Notes under the pieces: generated by a model
Told to the model about the DNA's origin: nothing
What the model saw: the letters and a program-made list of their open reading frames with translations, nothing else
Database searches by the model: none
Assembly (NCBI GenBank): GCA_000310025.1
Contig: FN649742.1
Coordinates: 2,910,341-2,955,686, forward strand
Direction of reading: 5' to 3'
DNA from: Ectocarpus siliculosus
Taxonomy: Eukaryota; Sar; Phaeophyceae; Ectocarpales; Ectocarpaceae
Length of the DNA: 45,346 bases
Program-made: the position numbers and the translations under genes
Part shown: positions 1 through 12,336 of the stretch, piece after piece
How the letters are laid out: every line of letters starts with the position of its first letter
Position numbering within the stretch: the first letter of the stretch is position 1

Positions 1-635
1 TTTTTCACTTCCAGTTGGTGGTGGGGCCAAAGGGGGGGGAGTTTTTGGGGTTTCGGTTCCTTTTTTTGCCCACCCCTGGCCCCAGGGGTGTTCAGGTAGG
101 TACGTATCCCGTGGAAGGGCAGGCCATTCAGCAGGGGGGGGGGGGGGGGGGGAGGGAGGAACGTAAGGAGTTGTTCCAAAAGATCATAAACCGGATCGCC
201 TTCGCGAGAAATTAAGCTTGTGAGGAAGTAGAACAGGGAGGGGGTACGCAGACCCTATCCCTAACTCAACTTCCCCGAATGATTGCATGCTTTATCCAAC
301 ATGTTTGTTTGATCGAAAATCCCGCGAAGGCTACCGTATAAACCTGGCACGGAAAAAAATACAGCCACCCCCCTCTGGTCGTGATTTTCGGCAGCCTAGC
401 GGCCAGGCGACCGACCGGGAGGCCGGCTGGGCAAATAACCTGTGTTGTCAGCCACTATTTACACATACATGGCGCTACTGACTGATTCGATGTCCCTTAC
501 TCCCCACGATTTATCTACGCCATGAACGCACGAGGGCGCCGGCAAGACCCGGAAAGATGCCCCCCGACGGGACCGACCAAAAGAGGACGACCAGCTTCTG
601 GTTCATTTCTAGCGAATCCCCGGAGGGCATATCGC

Positions 636-716
636 CCCGTCCCGGCATTGTAGGGATGCGAGGTCAATGGCCTGACGACCACGGCATGCCCTTACATGAG
701 TACACCCCCCTCAACG
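636..716 (-). repeat. Isolated copy of the 95-bp block (solo-end-like)
   Basis: The minus strand reads GTGTACTCATGT, then GCATGCCGTGGTCGT, CCATTGACCTCGCATCCCTA and GCCGGGACGG, a diverged version of the terminal block found at 30,836 and 45,320, without the interior. It lies in the kinase intron left of exon 936-776. Confidence 0.65.
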
Positions 717-775
717 GGACCAACCCCAACCCCTCCGGGTGCTTCCTCCCTTCCTTTCCACTCCTACTGCTGTAC

Positions 776-3700
776 CTGTGCACGATGTCCTGAGAGTGGA
801 GGTATTCGACGGCGGTGAGAACTCGGAACAGGAGCTCCTGCGCGAGGTCTTCGGCGTAGACGCCCTTCTCCACGATGCGGTCGAACAGATCGCCCCCGCT
901 GACGAGATCCATCACCAGGTACACTGCTTGATCCGTCTGGAAGAAACAGGAACAGAGGACCGGCGGGCGCAGCCACCGATGGGGTGATTTTATTGCCGGT
1001 ATACGGGAATGGAGTCAAAAATGACAACACGGAAAGGTCGAAAGCCCCAGCATCGCTCTACAGTAGCTCTAGCTGCAGCTGAGGCCTGCTGCGCAGAACG
1101 CTGCCAGCGCTGGCCAAAAAGAAATGTGTCGAGCCCAGAGGGGCGTTGAACACCCCCGATAACTGTCCGAGTGGGTGTCGATGAGACAAACCAAGCAGCG
1201 CATCGCCGTCGGGACATGGACAACAGGAACCATCAGCCAGGCAGGCGGCGCGTGATTGTACTCATAAATCAGTCGATGGCCATGGGGCGCCATTGAAAAC
1301 AGAAACAGCGACGCCCCCCACCTCCGTCTCTCTCCCTGCACAACACCCCTCCGTCCGCTTCATTTCTAACCTCCCTCCCTCGACCAGCAGCACCCTTCCC
1401 TTGCCTGAAAGATGTCCTCGAGCTTGATGATGTACTCGTGGTCCACGCGCTTGAGCATCTCGGCCTCCTGCACCAGCTCCTTGGGCGTCAGCCCCGGCGT
1501 CAGTGCGAACTTGCGAGTCTCGATGACCTTAACCGCAACCTCCTTCCCCGTCGTCCGGTTGATCGCCCGCCGCACCTCCCCGCTGGTCCCGTGCCCGATC
1601 ATCTCTCGGACGTCGTAGAAGTCCTGGCGAGCACAGACAGCAGCACCGGGGAAGCGATCAGGTATATCATGAGCCAAAGGTAGCAGGCAAAACGATTAGA
1701 GTCCTGGGATGGGCCGCCTTGGTCGGTCGCAAACACGCCCGCGGGCAAAGCCGCCACACCAACCACTTATACTCAGATGCAAGGTTTAGCAGCGAAGGAG
1801 GACTACTGCTGTACCGGACACGCAGAGAGAGAAAATTCCGTTCTAGCACCCTAGGTGCCACCCCTCAACCGGAACACCGCTGCTGTCACGAAAACTGGAA
1901 TGGCTGGAGGCATACATGAACATACTCAAGAAAGTGCTGGAGAGAAAAACAACGCGTGCGAACGACACAATCTCGGGACAAAAAAGATATTCTTGCCGGG
2001 TGTCCCGCGCGGCTGTATTTCCATCAGGTAATTACGCTTGGCTGCACCACTTGGGTCGGTTCCGTTGCATGCTCGCATCCCGCGGCTCTCTTCCGCAAAG
2101 CGTTGACGAAAATAACACACATCATCGCCAACAAGTTAGTAAAAAAAACACCTCGCCACAGAACCTCCACGGCTTGCCCCCCCCCCCCAGCCATCAACCT
2201 CATTGACACTCCCTGAGGAAGGCATACAGTATTCTGCGGAAGCTGAGCGTTGGCGCGCTAGTATGCTAGGATAAAATTCTGTGTCATCCTCGCTGCCTTC
2301 TCCTCCTCTTCCACAAACAACGCCTGCCTGCATTTCCGTCCTCACCTCCACCTTGCGAGCCCCTCCGAACATTCCCGCCACGCCACTCGCGCTACTCCGC
2401 AGCACCGGAGAGCTCACCCCCGGGACAGTGCCGGCCCGCAGCGTCTCGGCGACGGTCAGGCTCCCGGCACGCCCATGGGACGCGCCCCTATTTCTGCGGT
2501 GGTGCAAGTTGTTCCGTTTGTTGGAGATGCGGATCGATGGTGGTGGCGGATGTGTAGTGGGTGGGTCCAAGGGTTAGCCCAAGAAGGAGCAATTCGATGC
2601 CGAGGGGAGGGCGAGGGACATCAGCGGATGTTTCCAAAAACACGAATAAAAATAGCCGAAAAGCGGGGTCGATGGTGGTATTCTAGACGAATTACGCGGG
2701 TTTCGCGCGCACGCGGCAGGCTATCCCTACGCGCACTGCTGTCACGGCGACAGCACCGCCAGATATTTCGTTGCCTCGCTGGGAGTTGAAGTCGATCACC
2801 AACTCGCGTACCTCGGAACTGGCGACAACAAACAGCTCGGTTTTGCAAGGCACAATCTCGTCGAGACCATCCCCGCACAGTGGAATTTAGTGCACGCGCG
2901 TGCACAGCCGAAAATTAGCAGTCCTTACACACGTTCTGATCCAGGACCTATACCAAGAAGCTCACAGGGTAACAGCGATCAAACACTAAACATGTAATGC
3001 CCTTTACAAGAACGCCCGCCCGCCCGCGATAAACAGACTAAACGACCGCGTGAAAATCACTACCGACACCAAACCAAACCAAACCAAACCAACCCACCCG
3101 GACCGCCTCTTACGCTCACGCGCGCACACACCTGTTGAGGTTGACGAAGGTGAAGGTCGATGCCTCCAGCAGCTCCGGATCGTCTTCCTCGCGACCCGAT
3201 TCCCCACCCCCCTTCTCCGCCTCACCCTTATCTTCGCCGTTCGCCACGCCGGCGGCGGCGGCAGCGGCGGCGGCCTTCTTCTTGAAGGGGTTGAGCAGTG
3301 AGATCTCGTCGCCGCTATGAAGCAACCGCCGCTGTCCCCGCACGAGCTTCATGCGTTGGTTGATCCAGGTCCCGTTTGCGCTCATGTCCTCCACGTACAC
3401 CTGGGGTACCAGATTGGGGCGGCGCGGGGATGAAACGGACGGGCAGAGGGGGAGAGATAACGTTCGCGACGATGGAGAGGGGTCAAAGGACACAGTGGTG
3501 TTGGCAGCAGCGCATCATAAAACGTTTGGAAGTAGCAAAACCTCAGCACCAGCACCAGCAAGAACAGAGATTTTACTAGTACAGCATATCGTATACCGCA
3601 CTTCCAGTGTACCGCACTGCCAGTATTTCAGGGTAAACAGCGAACTGACAGGGACCAGCAGATGGCTGCGGACGAGTAGAATTTCAGAACGGTAACAAAT

Positions 3701-4290
3701 AGCTGCACCACAAAAAATGCTGACCTCCGTTCCTCCCAGATGACCCGACAGGTGCTCGCAGTAGATCCGGCAGTGCTTGCTGCTTATTCTCCGGTCCGCT
3801 ACCTGGACCTCGCACATCTGGTCGAACGAGAGGCGCCCATCGAGTCAACCGAAGGGCCGATTTGAGCGAAACCACAAGCACAGCAAAAATGTACGAGTAG
3901 ATCAGGTTGCATTGCATCATACAAGAGCGGCAGTTTCGAACCGCACAACAATTGCACCGCGAAACCGCGTAAATTACTTCCGCGCCTCCGCTCAAAACGC
4001 CTTCGGTGCATCGCTTCCAGCAACAGTTGCGCAAGACTGCCATGAGTACCAGCATAATGCATGCTTACACAAAAGCATAGTACAAGCTTTCACCTTGCCC
4101 CTTCCCAGCGTGACTTCGTTCAGCGCGCGACCCTGTGTTTGCTCCGGTCGCGGCATCAACGATATCGCGGGGCCCCCCGACAGCCTCATCAGCCGACCCC
4201 AAGGAACCGGCTCTGCTGCGCGATTCGAATCCTCGCCATCTTCGGCGCCAGCGTCCACCACGGGCTCCACCTGAGTGTACTCGTCCAAAT
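776..4290 (-). CDS. FHA-domain Ser/Thr protein kinase, Chk2/Rad53-like (partial)
   Basis: Six exons on the minus strand join in frame: 4290-4094, 3817-3725, 3400-3132, 2493-2346, 1623-1405 and 936-776. The first three build an FHA phosphopeptide-binding domain: it begins PWGRLMRL, continues through LGRGK and RRISSKHCRIY, and ends VEDMSANGTWINQ. An alanine run and an acidic/Gly linker follow, then exon 4 of unknown fold. Exons 5-6 give the kinase N-lobe: glycine loop GHGTSGEV, VAVKVIE with the ATP lysine, an alphaC Glu (ELVQEAEMLKR), hinge YLVMDLVSGGDLFD, ending at QDIVHR. FHA followed by this kinase type, and the segment TRKFALTPG, are characteristic of Chk2/Rad53 DNA-damage checkpoint kinases. 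The HRD Asp, DFG and APE motifs are missing because the gene continues beyond the left edge. The first exon may not hold the start; I found no certain initiator. The exon 5-6 junction uses a GC donor (CAG|GCAAGG). Family confidence is high, exact exon ends moderate. Confidence 0.87.
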
Positions 4291-4294
4291 CTGG

Positions 4295-7005
4295 GGTGGG
4301 TGGGGCGGGGCATGCGGGGCAAGCGAGAGGCGCCCGGGATTGGCTGCATGGATGCAACAACATGGTTTGTTCCCCGCCAAGGGCAGCTAATACTGCATGT
4401 AACCAACTCAGCATACAGATCATCTCGAACGCTCATCAACCCGTAAACAAGGCACCACGAAGCTCCATGACAGCGAAGCCAACAACAAGAATCGCCCATC
4501 GCAGTAACCTTCCGGAAGGAGAAAATCACACGTCAAGAGAACAGATAAGGAAGGAGGGTGTGTATGTGTGAGGTTGGTGAGGTTCTACAATTGGAATCGC
4601 CCGCGCCAACCGGCTCGCCACTGAAAAACGTGTAAGTGTGTTCGTTTCTTTTATTATTGGAATCGGCCGCCGTGCTGATCGGCTCACCATTGAAAAGGGC
4701 CAGTCTTGAGGGCGGAACAATGCAAAAAACGCAACACATGACCCGTTTTCTAGACCGCTGCCCCCCCGCGAGAGGAGGGCAAGGAGGAGGGCGGAGACTG
4801 CTGTGCTGTTTCATTATGAGCATCTACCCGACCGACGAGGAGAAACAAGTAATTCTCTAACGGCACACAAAAACCAAACACGCCTTCTAGTCGGCGTGCG
4901 AGCATCTGTTGACGAATCCACGCGGTTGTGTGTTGTTGGGAGCGAAGAGAGAGAGATATGGGTCAGACGAATTTGCGGATTCAACAACTTCAGAAGGAAG
5001 GAGGGAGAGAAAACTACACGGTTGACATGACCTGCAGCAGTGGTTTAGAAGCTGTAGGGCCGAGACCGCTGACCCTTCTCCGACGTTGAACCAGCATCAA
5101 GCGTTTGAACTGCCGGTGGACAACTTCTAGACCACGCAGGGTGAGCATGTGTCGGCCCGACTAGGGCAAACAACAGCTTGAGTCCTGCCACGCCGCTACA
5201 GCAGGGAGGCGCATCACAAACCCTAGTACCAGCCATACCCGTAGAGCTAGTTGAGCATTCTTCCAGAAATAAGCCCATGAGTGAATTATTGATGGTGAGT
5301 ATCTCAGACGCAGGTCAGGCTTTACGTTGATGGATAGGAGAGATTCACTCTGTAAAGAGAGCTATGCATATGACTACGAGCAACCTCGGACAGTGTTCTG
5401 TCACCCCGCCAAAACAACCAAACTGCCATCTTTCGCATGCGCATATTTATTTCAACCTGACAGCAGGGTATTTCGGTACCTACGTGATTACAATGATCAC
5501 ATCGTTGTTTTCCTACGGACGCATCTTACCTAGACCACTCTCTTCCTGAGTCTGGGTAAACTCCTGCTGGCTGTCTCCTCCGGCACCGAAATCCCAGCCG
5601 CGCCCCGACATGGCTCGAAGCTCGGCCCTGTCCGCCCGCTGGATTCAAATTGTTTTCCCCTTGTTCCGAAGGCAGCGTTTGATGCCCCGGCCAGCCGACC
5701 CAGCCCAGCTGTTAACTCCCCCCCGCCGGCGCAGCTGTAAGACAGCTGTAAGACCTTGTAGAATTCCACACAGCCGCACGTAACGTAGGCACCCGGTCAC
5801 TACGACGAAGCTCGCTGATGGCGGCGTGCTACCGTGCTACCCAAAGGAGAGGCAGGCTGGCCGCAACCAACCCTGGAAAATTGGGCGCCGCACAAGCGCA
5901 GACAGCTTCCGTGCGCGCGAGTGCTGACTCCCTTTCCAAGCAAACCGCTGCGGCTGTCCAAGGCTTCAGCGTGTGGGGAAACCCAAACACTGCGGTGTTG
6001 ATTGCAATCTCCACTGGCGTGGGATCACAACGCCAAACTGACACACGACACAGAGCAGTCAGTGTGCTGTGCAGGGCAGAGCAGAGAGTTCGCGCCGGGG
6101 GCTCCGCGGAATCAATACAATTTGTAGCCATACCAGTCGTAGTACAGCAAGGAAACCACTACCAGAAAGACTACCCATTCGAGATATACCCACAGCAGTC
6201 GAACGGGATGTGGTGTTGTTTTGAACGCGGCTCTATTGGTGTTAAGGCCCACGGCCTGCTGTCTGCGCCAGTCTGTGGTGCTGCTCACGCCACCACCCCA
6301 ACAGCAAGTTTAGAAGATGCAGTACGAGTACAATACGTCCAGTGTGGCCGCTGTTCTAGTGTGTGTGGGGCTTCCTGTGCTTTTTGGGTACCATAATCGA
6401 CAAGTGGAAACTGCTCCAACGGCTCAAAGCGTGCACTGGCGAAGGAGGCTGCAACATGCAACCTGCGGTGTGGCCGTCACGTGCGGCTACAAGTGGGTCA
6501 TTAGGGACGCGCGGACAGGTGATACTGAGAGGGTTCATTCAGGCTGGACACTGTTTTATAAATACGTCATGAATGACACGACGATTAAATGACATCAGCT
6601 CGAACGAATAGGAGGCAAACTCGGTGGCCATTTTTGTTGTGCACTTACGTAGATATGCAACATGTTATCCCCCAGGGCACAGCAGAAACACTACACTACA
6701 AAGCACTATTACATACTGACGTTGGGACGGTTAGCAATTCACGGCTGCTTCGCAAGTTCGATGTCACACACATATTATTTTGTCATGTGTACAACGGCTG
6801 GACGGCTCTCTCTGCGAATTCGCGTGAGTGCGGAGGAACTCTGGGGCGAATCGAATTCTGAGAGGGCTACTGCTGTAAACATCTCTTTAGTTCTACATCA
6901 TACTCCATCGTATGGATGTCTGTTTCACAATACCTCTACATGTGACACCATTGCTTTGACCTTTGAACGCCAATTGCCAACAATTTTCCCCGCTTCTCGG
7001 ACAAC
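4295..7005. other. Spacer between the kinase gene and the lipid-kinase-like gene
   Basis: No convincing exon was seen. It should hold the 5' part of the kinase gene on the minus strand and the N-terminal membrane exons of the plus-strand gene, but I could not recognise either. The 192-codon open frame at 5818-6396 overlaps a dispersed repeat. Confidence 0.4.
6167..6214 (+). repeat. Dispersed repeat, CCATTCGAGATATACCCACA family
   Basis: Related copies lie at about 34,043-34,140, 38,341-38,440 and 38,785-38,835. The two longest also share a downstream GGAAACCGGCTGG.TACTG-type block. An open frame across this copy is not considered a gene. Confidence 0.55.
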
Positions 7006-7010
7006 AACAG

Positions 7011-7586
7011 TGGTGGCGATATTAAGTATCGCCTGCGCCAGCTTCCTAGCACTGCATCGGTTGAGGCGTCGCTTGAAAAGCGTGGACAAGCTATATATCC
7101 TGCTGCTTGGACCCTTGCTCCGGCCACAGGAGATTCGCGGGCAGCTGCCAGGCGGGTTCTGGTTCGTGGTTGGATCCACCGCGGCGGTGGCGCTGTTCTC
7201 GAAAGACGTGGCCCTCCAGAGGTAGAAAGAAGAAGGGTCAAAGCTTGAGGAACAGCAGTTCCACGTCCGCCGACGGCTGCGCGATAGCTAGCTGCCTTGG
7301 GGCCGCTTAGTCTAGGTCGCGTCCTCAGTGCCCTGTGTTGCAAGTTGCGGTTGTCAATTACATTGCTTACGGGCAGCGGTGTTGTTACCTTTCGCTCGTC
7401 AAAACCGAATGGGTTCACCATGCCTTCCTTCCTTCAACCCCCTTGCCGTCGTGTTGTTGCGTACGTGTCAACCGTTCACAAGTTGCGCTCGGCCAACCTC
7501 TCGCGTAGTGCTAATCAGATGTCGTGCCATACCACTCCCTTTGGTTCTCTCTTCCTCCGTCGTTTCGACCACCCCCCTTCCCTCCG

Positions 7587-7617
<31 letters not shown>

Positions 7618-8483
7618 CACACACTCTCGAAGTCTTCTTACTTCTCTATTTCTCCCCCCCCCGTTTTCCACTCCACTCGGGCCGACGTGTGTGCACGCCT
7701 CCCAAAAGCATTCTTCACCTCTCGTTGGGAGATCCTGTTGCTTCGGTGGTGGGCATAAAGAAGGGCGAGGGAAACCGAATACTGCCGGGAGGGAAATCCT
7801 TGGCGGTGAGACACGCCGCGGTGTGTATACGGGTAGGGATACTTATAGCCGCTGGCCGGACCAATGTCCATCCTACCGAATGTTGGCCGCAAGCCAGCTT
7901 GATTCACCTGTCGGCCATTCTAAGCCCCGACCACGGGGGATGTTCGTGAACTACCCGTAGGTTTCCGGTCTGTTTTCTCGATGTACAGTTTCAACTCACT
8001 GATGTTGCCACGAGTAACGTTGTTGATGCAGCTGCGCCCGCCCTCCGCACCTCTCACGCTCCGTCCGCGTCAATATTCCATCATTGCACGGGCTATTCGG
8101 GAACGACATCAACCAATTCGTGCCAAAAGGGGTCCTTAGCTGCATTCCTGGCGTGCTCGCTGTCGACCCTGCTGCTCTTCGGGTGCTGCTGTCGCCCACC
8201 TGGCGACGAGGGGCGTGATTCCGACCACGTTGGCGACAGCGATCTTCTCAGCAGTTTGATCTTCGGCCACTTCAGCGCGTGTACTGCCGTTGGGCGGGGC
8301 GGTCGAGATAGCGGTGGTAGTGGGACGCCGCTGTTGCTGTGGTTTGCGTTGTTGGGCGGAGTGAGCGGGGCCGTCGGAGAGCTTCTCCCCCTAGGGGTGG
8401 ACGACAACCTTTCCATGCCAATAGTATCAGGGCTGACGTTCCTCGCGTTGAGAAAGTGTAGTACCTTCGATGGACCGGGATAA
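7011..8483 (+). CDS. CTP-dependent lipid/prenol kinase-like membrane protein (DGK1/VTE5/SEC59 type), C-terminal part
   Basis: Two stretches fit the C-terminal half of the CTP_transf_1/DGK1-like kinases, which phosphorylate diacylglycerol, phytol or dolichol with CTP in membranes. About 7011-7221 encodes a hydrophobic helix, then LLRPQEIRGQLPGGFWF and LFSKDVAL, matching the family pattern R..E..LPG..WF..G followed by F.KDVA. About 8032-8483 encodes QKGSLAAFLACSL, a hydrophilic loop, then a membrane helix with GAVGELLPLGVDDNLSMPI and a TAA at 8481-8483; an E...DDN signature near the C-terminus is typical. Between them, 7248-7300 reads TSADGCAIASCLGAA, resembling the family's ADxxAS segment, but it ends at an in-frame stop and its link to 7221 would need an implausible 28-nt intron. 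The N-terminal membrane exons were not found. It could be a working gene with unresolved exons or a decaying copy. Family confidence is moderate, structure low. Confidence 0.5.
7587..7614. repeat. (TC)n microsatellite
   Basis: About 14 TC units in a pyrimidine-rich stretch (7,565-7,680) inside the putative lipid-kinase gene region. Confidence 0.9.
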
Positions 8484-9335
8484 TCACAGGGGACATGTAA
8501 GAATCGCGTGGGTTTGATGACGGCAACTTCTTCCGTGGTGAACAGCCGTCAACTTTGCTCTGTGATTGTATGACGACAGTCCTTCCAGTGGTGTAGCGCC
8601 ACCAACTTTGCTGGGCGGGGCTGAGAGTGCCGCACGCAGACCACCCTGAGGTGCACACACGAGGGGTGCTGGGTTCCGCATCTAGCTGGATTCAGACGTT
8701 TTGGTGGGAGTAGGAATCAGCCGGGGCGCGTTGTGTAGGTGCTGCCGTCCGGAGTGTCACTGACGTGCTGATCTCACCGAGTCAGCACAAATCGAAAGGC
8801 TGCCTAGAGGTTGACGGTCACTCGCCCGCAAGCTGGAGTTTTCAGAGCAAAGCTACTACTTCGGACGGAGGCAGAATCTTACGGGCCTCTGTGTCTCACT
8901 CGGTCGTGGTTACGAGCTTACGTTGCGAGCTTATGACCGCCTGACCTATCTCGTTGCGCCACCCGGGAGTTGGTGAAACGGAGATCGCTACTTTCAATTG
9001 AATGTGTGATGAGTGACTCATGAGATACAACTCATGCACGCGTACCCTATGCGTTCTTATTGGTGTGCGTGTATCAAACAAGACGAGACAGAAGAGCCCG
9101 GCGGTCTCTACGGTACTCCCCCCTCCCTCCTCCGCCCGCGCGCTCCCGCCTTTCCCCGCCGAATGCCGGGGGGCGCGAACACGCAAGGCACCGGCAACCT
9201 TTCATTCCACTCCTAGTAGTACAGAACAAACACGATGATTGTGGTCGTGGCGGGCCAAACACGGGGGCAAAAACGGCTGCCACGCAAACAGGAGACGTTG
9301 GCGTCGTATCGAAGCATCGCTAGCTCTCTCGGTGG
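8484..9335. other. Spacer between convergent gene ends
   Basis: Lies between the stop of the lipid-kinase-like frame and the stop of gene A. It must hold both 3' UTRs. No other feature was recognised. Confidence 0.5.
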
Positions 9336-12300
9336 TTACACCCCGCAGGGAGTACCGGTGGTGGTGATGCCACCGTCGAGGAGGAGCATCTGCCCGCACA
9401 TTTGGATGGAGGACGGGCTGACAAGGTACACCACGCCGTGTGCCATCTCCCAGGGCTCCGCAAAACGGCCGAGAGGGGTGCGGTCCACCATGGGGTCGCC
9501 CTTCTCCGGCTTGCTGTCGGGGTTAGGACAAGAGGAGGGCGTTGGTCGGAACGAACAGGCGCGATCAGGACACAAGGATCATCAGGGTGAGGAGTTACGG
9601 TTTTCCGCGACATTTTTACTTCTGTAACACAAGAACAGCGTTCTTGCTAATGCGAGCAAAATAGTTTGTTTGCTGTGCGCAAAAGAGCGTCAGGCTCCGT
9701 GTTTTGCTTATCTGCTGCGAAACTGATCGATTCCCCGGGTCACAACCTGCGCTTAAGAACGACCGACGACGCTCAAGAGAAAATGGTAAACTTGGATCAA
9801 GCTTCAGCCTCATGATTTGCCCACGTTCAAGAAAATTCATCATTCGACGGCAACCGCAAGAAAATGATCTGCGCATATTACACCGGGGGAGTGGCGGCGG
9901 GGAAAATGTGGTTCCTTACCCCCACGCTTTGGTGCACATGTCAGTCAAGACGATGGTGGGGCCGATGGTATTACAGTTGATGTCGTGCTTGGACCACTCC
10001 GCGCTCATCACCTTGATTCCACACGCGCGATGCGAAGAGCACAATCGAAGCCAGTGGGGGGACGTCCAGAAATTGTGCTGATGATTTCAACGCCACGTTT
10101 GTTTGCTGCTTCCCTGTAAATCCTGTGCCTCACGCTGCCTCATGTATCACAAACACGTGCGATACGACACCTTAGTGCTGTGCGAAACGGTTTAGATTGT
10201 CGTGGCACTATACCCGGCTCACTTTTGTGAGACCATTGATGGCCGCCTTGCTGGTGCAGTACGCAGCGTGGTCGTGCAGTGCGAAGCGAGACGCTGTACT
10301 TGAGGTGTTGACGATCTTTCCTCCCTTGCCGCGCGCGATCATCCTCTTGGCGCACTCCTGGGCCATGATGAAGGGCGCCCTAACGTTCACCTTCACGAAA
10401 CGACCCACACACAAAAGAACGAACGTGAAGGTCCCTGTTGTATCCTACCTACCAGTGTACGCGTGAGTGTGGGTTCAGGCATGAACATCATAGGGAAGAT
10501 CCTCTCACAAAGCAACAGGAAGTTCCTCGAGTACGGGCAAGAGATAGCCATTGTAGAGCATGCACCTTCTGCACAAAGGGTCTGACTAAAGCCTTGCCAT
10601 GTCTGTCTTGGCATATCGTAGCACTAGATGCTTGTTCATGCGGCTCTCTGGGCGAAAACAAGTGTAAACAACTTAGGTATCACGCAGGAAGGGTCCTTCA
10701 CGGCTACTGTTTCCGGTCCCTCTCCTATTTCTTACGTTCATGGTCCAGTCCCAGTCCTCGATGGTGGCCTCGAGAATGGGGGCTATAGTGGCCACGCCAG
10801 CTGCAACGAAGCGCGGACGAGGATAGCGCAGCACAGTTGGGGGCAAGTGGAACAGCACAATATCAACGCCAAGCGAGGAAGGGTCCATCTATGCCTCGCC
10901 AACAGCCCACAGCTTAACATCTACCGCAAACCAAGCAAAACAAGTTGTTCCATTTTCTTTGCGCTACAAGTATCCGAGTGCGGCCAGTGGCTAAGCCCAC
11001 CTCCCATGCTATTCACATAGAGCGACCACCTGTTGGAGGACAACCAACTGGTGCATTCCGATCAATCGGTGAAGCTCACCGTTGTTGACGAGGATGTCCG
11101 CGCAACCGCCCGCCCAGTCATTTGCTTCGACGGCTGCTCGCCTGATGTCGTCCGTGCTGGACAGATCGATTGGAATGAAGTGGGTCTTGTCGACCGGCAG
11201 TTTCTTCTCCTCGAGAACAGGAAGGAGGCCGTCGAACTTTGACCGGCTCCTCGCGAGAACAGCGACGGAAGCACCTGCTCGGAGCTGGGGAAATCCCCGA
11301 GCCACGACGTATGAGGGGGTCAGACGTACACCAAAAACACAGGCAAGCAGTAGGAGGGATATATTGCTTGCGAAGAATAGGAGCTTCACTGTCTGTCGCG
11401 TTTTTTTATGAGCGGTCGGGTATTCTGCATTCGGTCTTAGACCACAAGCACAACCAAGCTGGCAAAGTCACCAACTGTAGTCCGTTGTTTTTCAAACAAA
11501 CTTGTTCGCTCATGGGTAGATCGGAAAATGGTGTCACCAATGGCGTTCAGTTGGAATGGTAATACATCAGTGTACGTACACGAAATCCCGGCTCACCGAG
11601 TGTGTCTGACACTACTACTTGTACACCAGTTTAATAGCTTCTGCATCTAGCAATGGGAAGCGGGGCGCGTGCTTATGGTGCGTGGTTTACATAATGTAAA
11701 TGTAAAATAGCGGCACCCTTGAACAGTTTCAACGCTCTCAAACGGTTGTCGCGATAGTTCATTGGTCGAGCTTTTTTTACCTAGACACGACAGACACAAT
11801 ACGAGCAATGATGTCACGCATTTTACATTCGTCTACGCCGTCTAGCGCCGCTATATACACCAGAAAACTTGACGACAGAGTGAGCCGACGACGATGAACG
11901 TTCTTGTTATGCCGCCTTACTCGAAGATAGCCAACGCGCCAGAGCGTAGCGTTGAACAGGTACACATATTGCTCCCTAGCTTTGTCGGTGTCCGATGAGT
12001 TGAACACGCAAATCATGATGAAACGAGAACACATCATCACCAGAACTCTGCTGCCTGCCGTGTCTGCATTATCTGTATTCACGTAAGATGGCTCCTTCGT
12101 CATGGACAACCGTAGTCTTGTACTACGACGACCCCTCTCACCAGTGCCTCGGTGATACTCGCACCAATGCCCGCGCTACCTCCTGTCACGATAGCCGCCT
12201 TGTCGGCTAGCATGTCGCACCTCCACGGGAACGGAGGTTCTTCCGGGGGCGCTCGGCCAGCCACCCCCCGACTTGAGAGCACCCGAAGTGGCCCGCGCAA

Positions 12301-12336
12301 AAAAATCTGCATCGGAGCCCGACCTATGATGGCCAT
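9336..12336 (-). CDS. Short-chain dehydrogenase/reductase A (L-xylulose reductase-like), with N-terminal extension
   Basis: Six exons, 12336-12142, 11284-11080, 10800-10736, 10390-10223, 10011-9920 and 9513-9336, give a 300-aa classical SDR with stop TAA at 9336-9338. Cofactor motif TGGSAGIG is in exon 1. NNAG is split by a phase-1 intron (exons 2/3). The catalytic Asn lies in VNVRAPF (about N157), Ser about 186, and YxxxK as YCTSK (Y199, K203). The C-terminus has GPTIVLTDM, PLGRFAEPWE and a final DGG. ARSRSK after beta-strand 2, without an acidic residue, suggests NADP(H). The closest family I recognise is L-xylulose reductase and related sugar/polyol SDRs; the substrate is unknown. The extension before FPWRCDML is rich in Arg, Leu and Ser with no acidic residue in its first 30 positions, like a mitochondrial or plastid presequence. 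ATG 12336 is chosen because the homologous ATG is kept in copy A'; an in-frame ATG at 12396 is an alternative. All junctions keep frame. Confidence 0.88.

Noticed and set aside
15-215. Open frame ending KELFQKIINRIAFARN, superficially like part of a kinase C-lobe
   Set aside because: It is on the opposite strand to the kinase gene, crosses a G20 tract and has no catalytic motif.
5818-6396. 192-codon open frame
   Set aside because: No recognisable domain, biased composition, and it crosses a dispersed repeat found elsewhere in non-coding positions.
11285-11389. Signal-peptide-like start (MKLLFFASNISLLLLAC) in frame with exon 2 of gene A, similar in A'
   Set aside because: It is the pyrimidine-rich end of intron 1 read as Leu/Phe codons. 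Using it would remove the TGxxxGIG cofactor motif, and A' lacks the Met.
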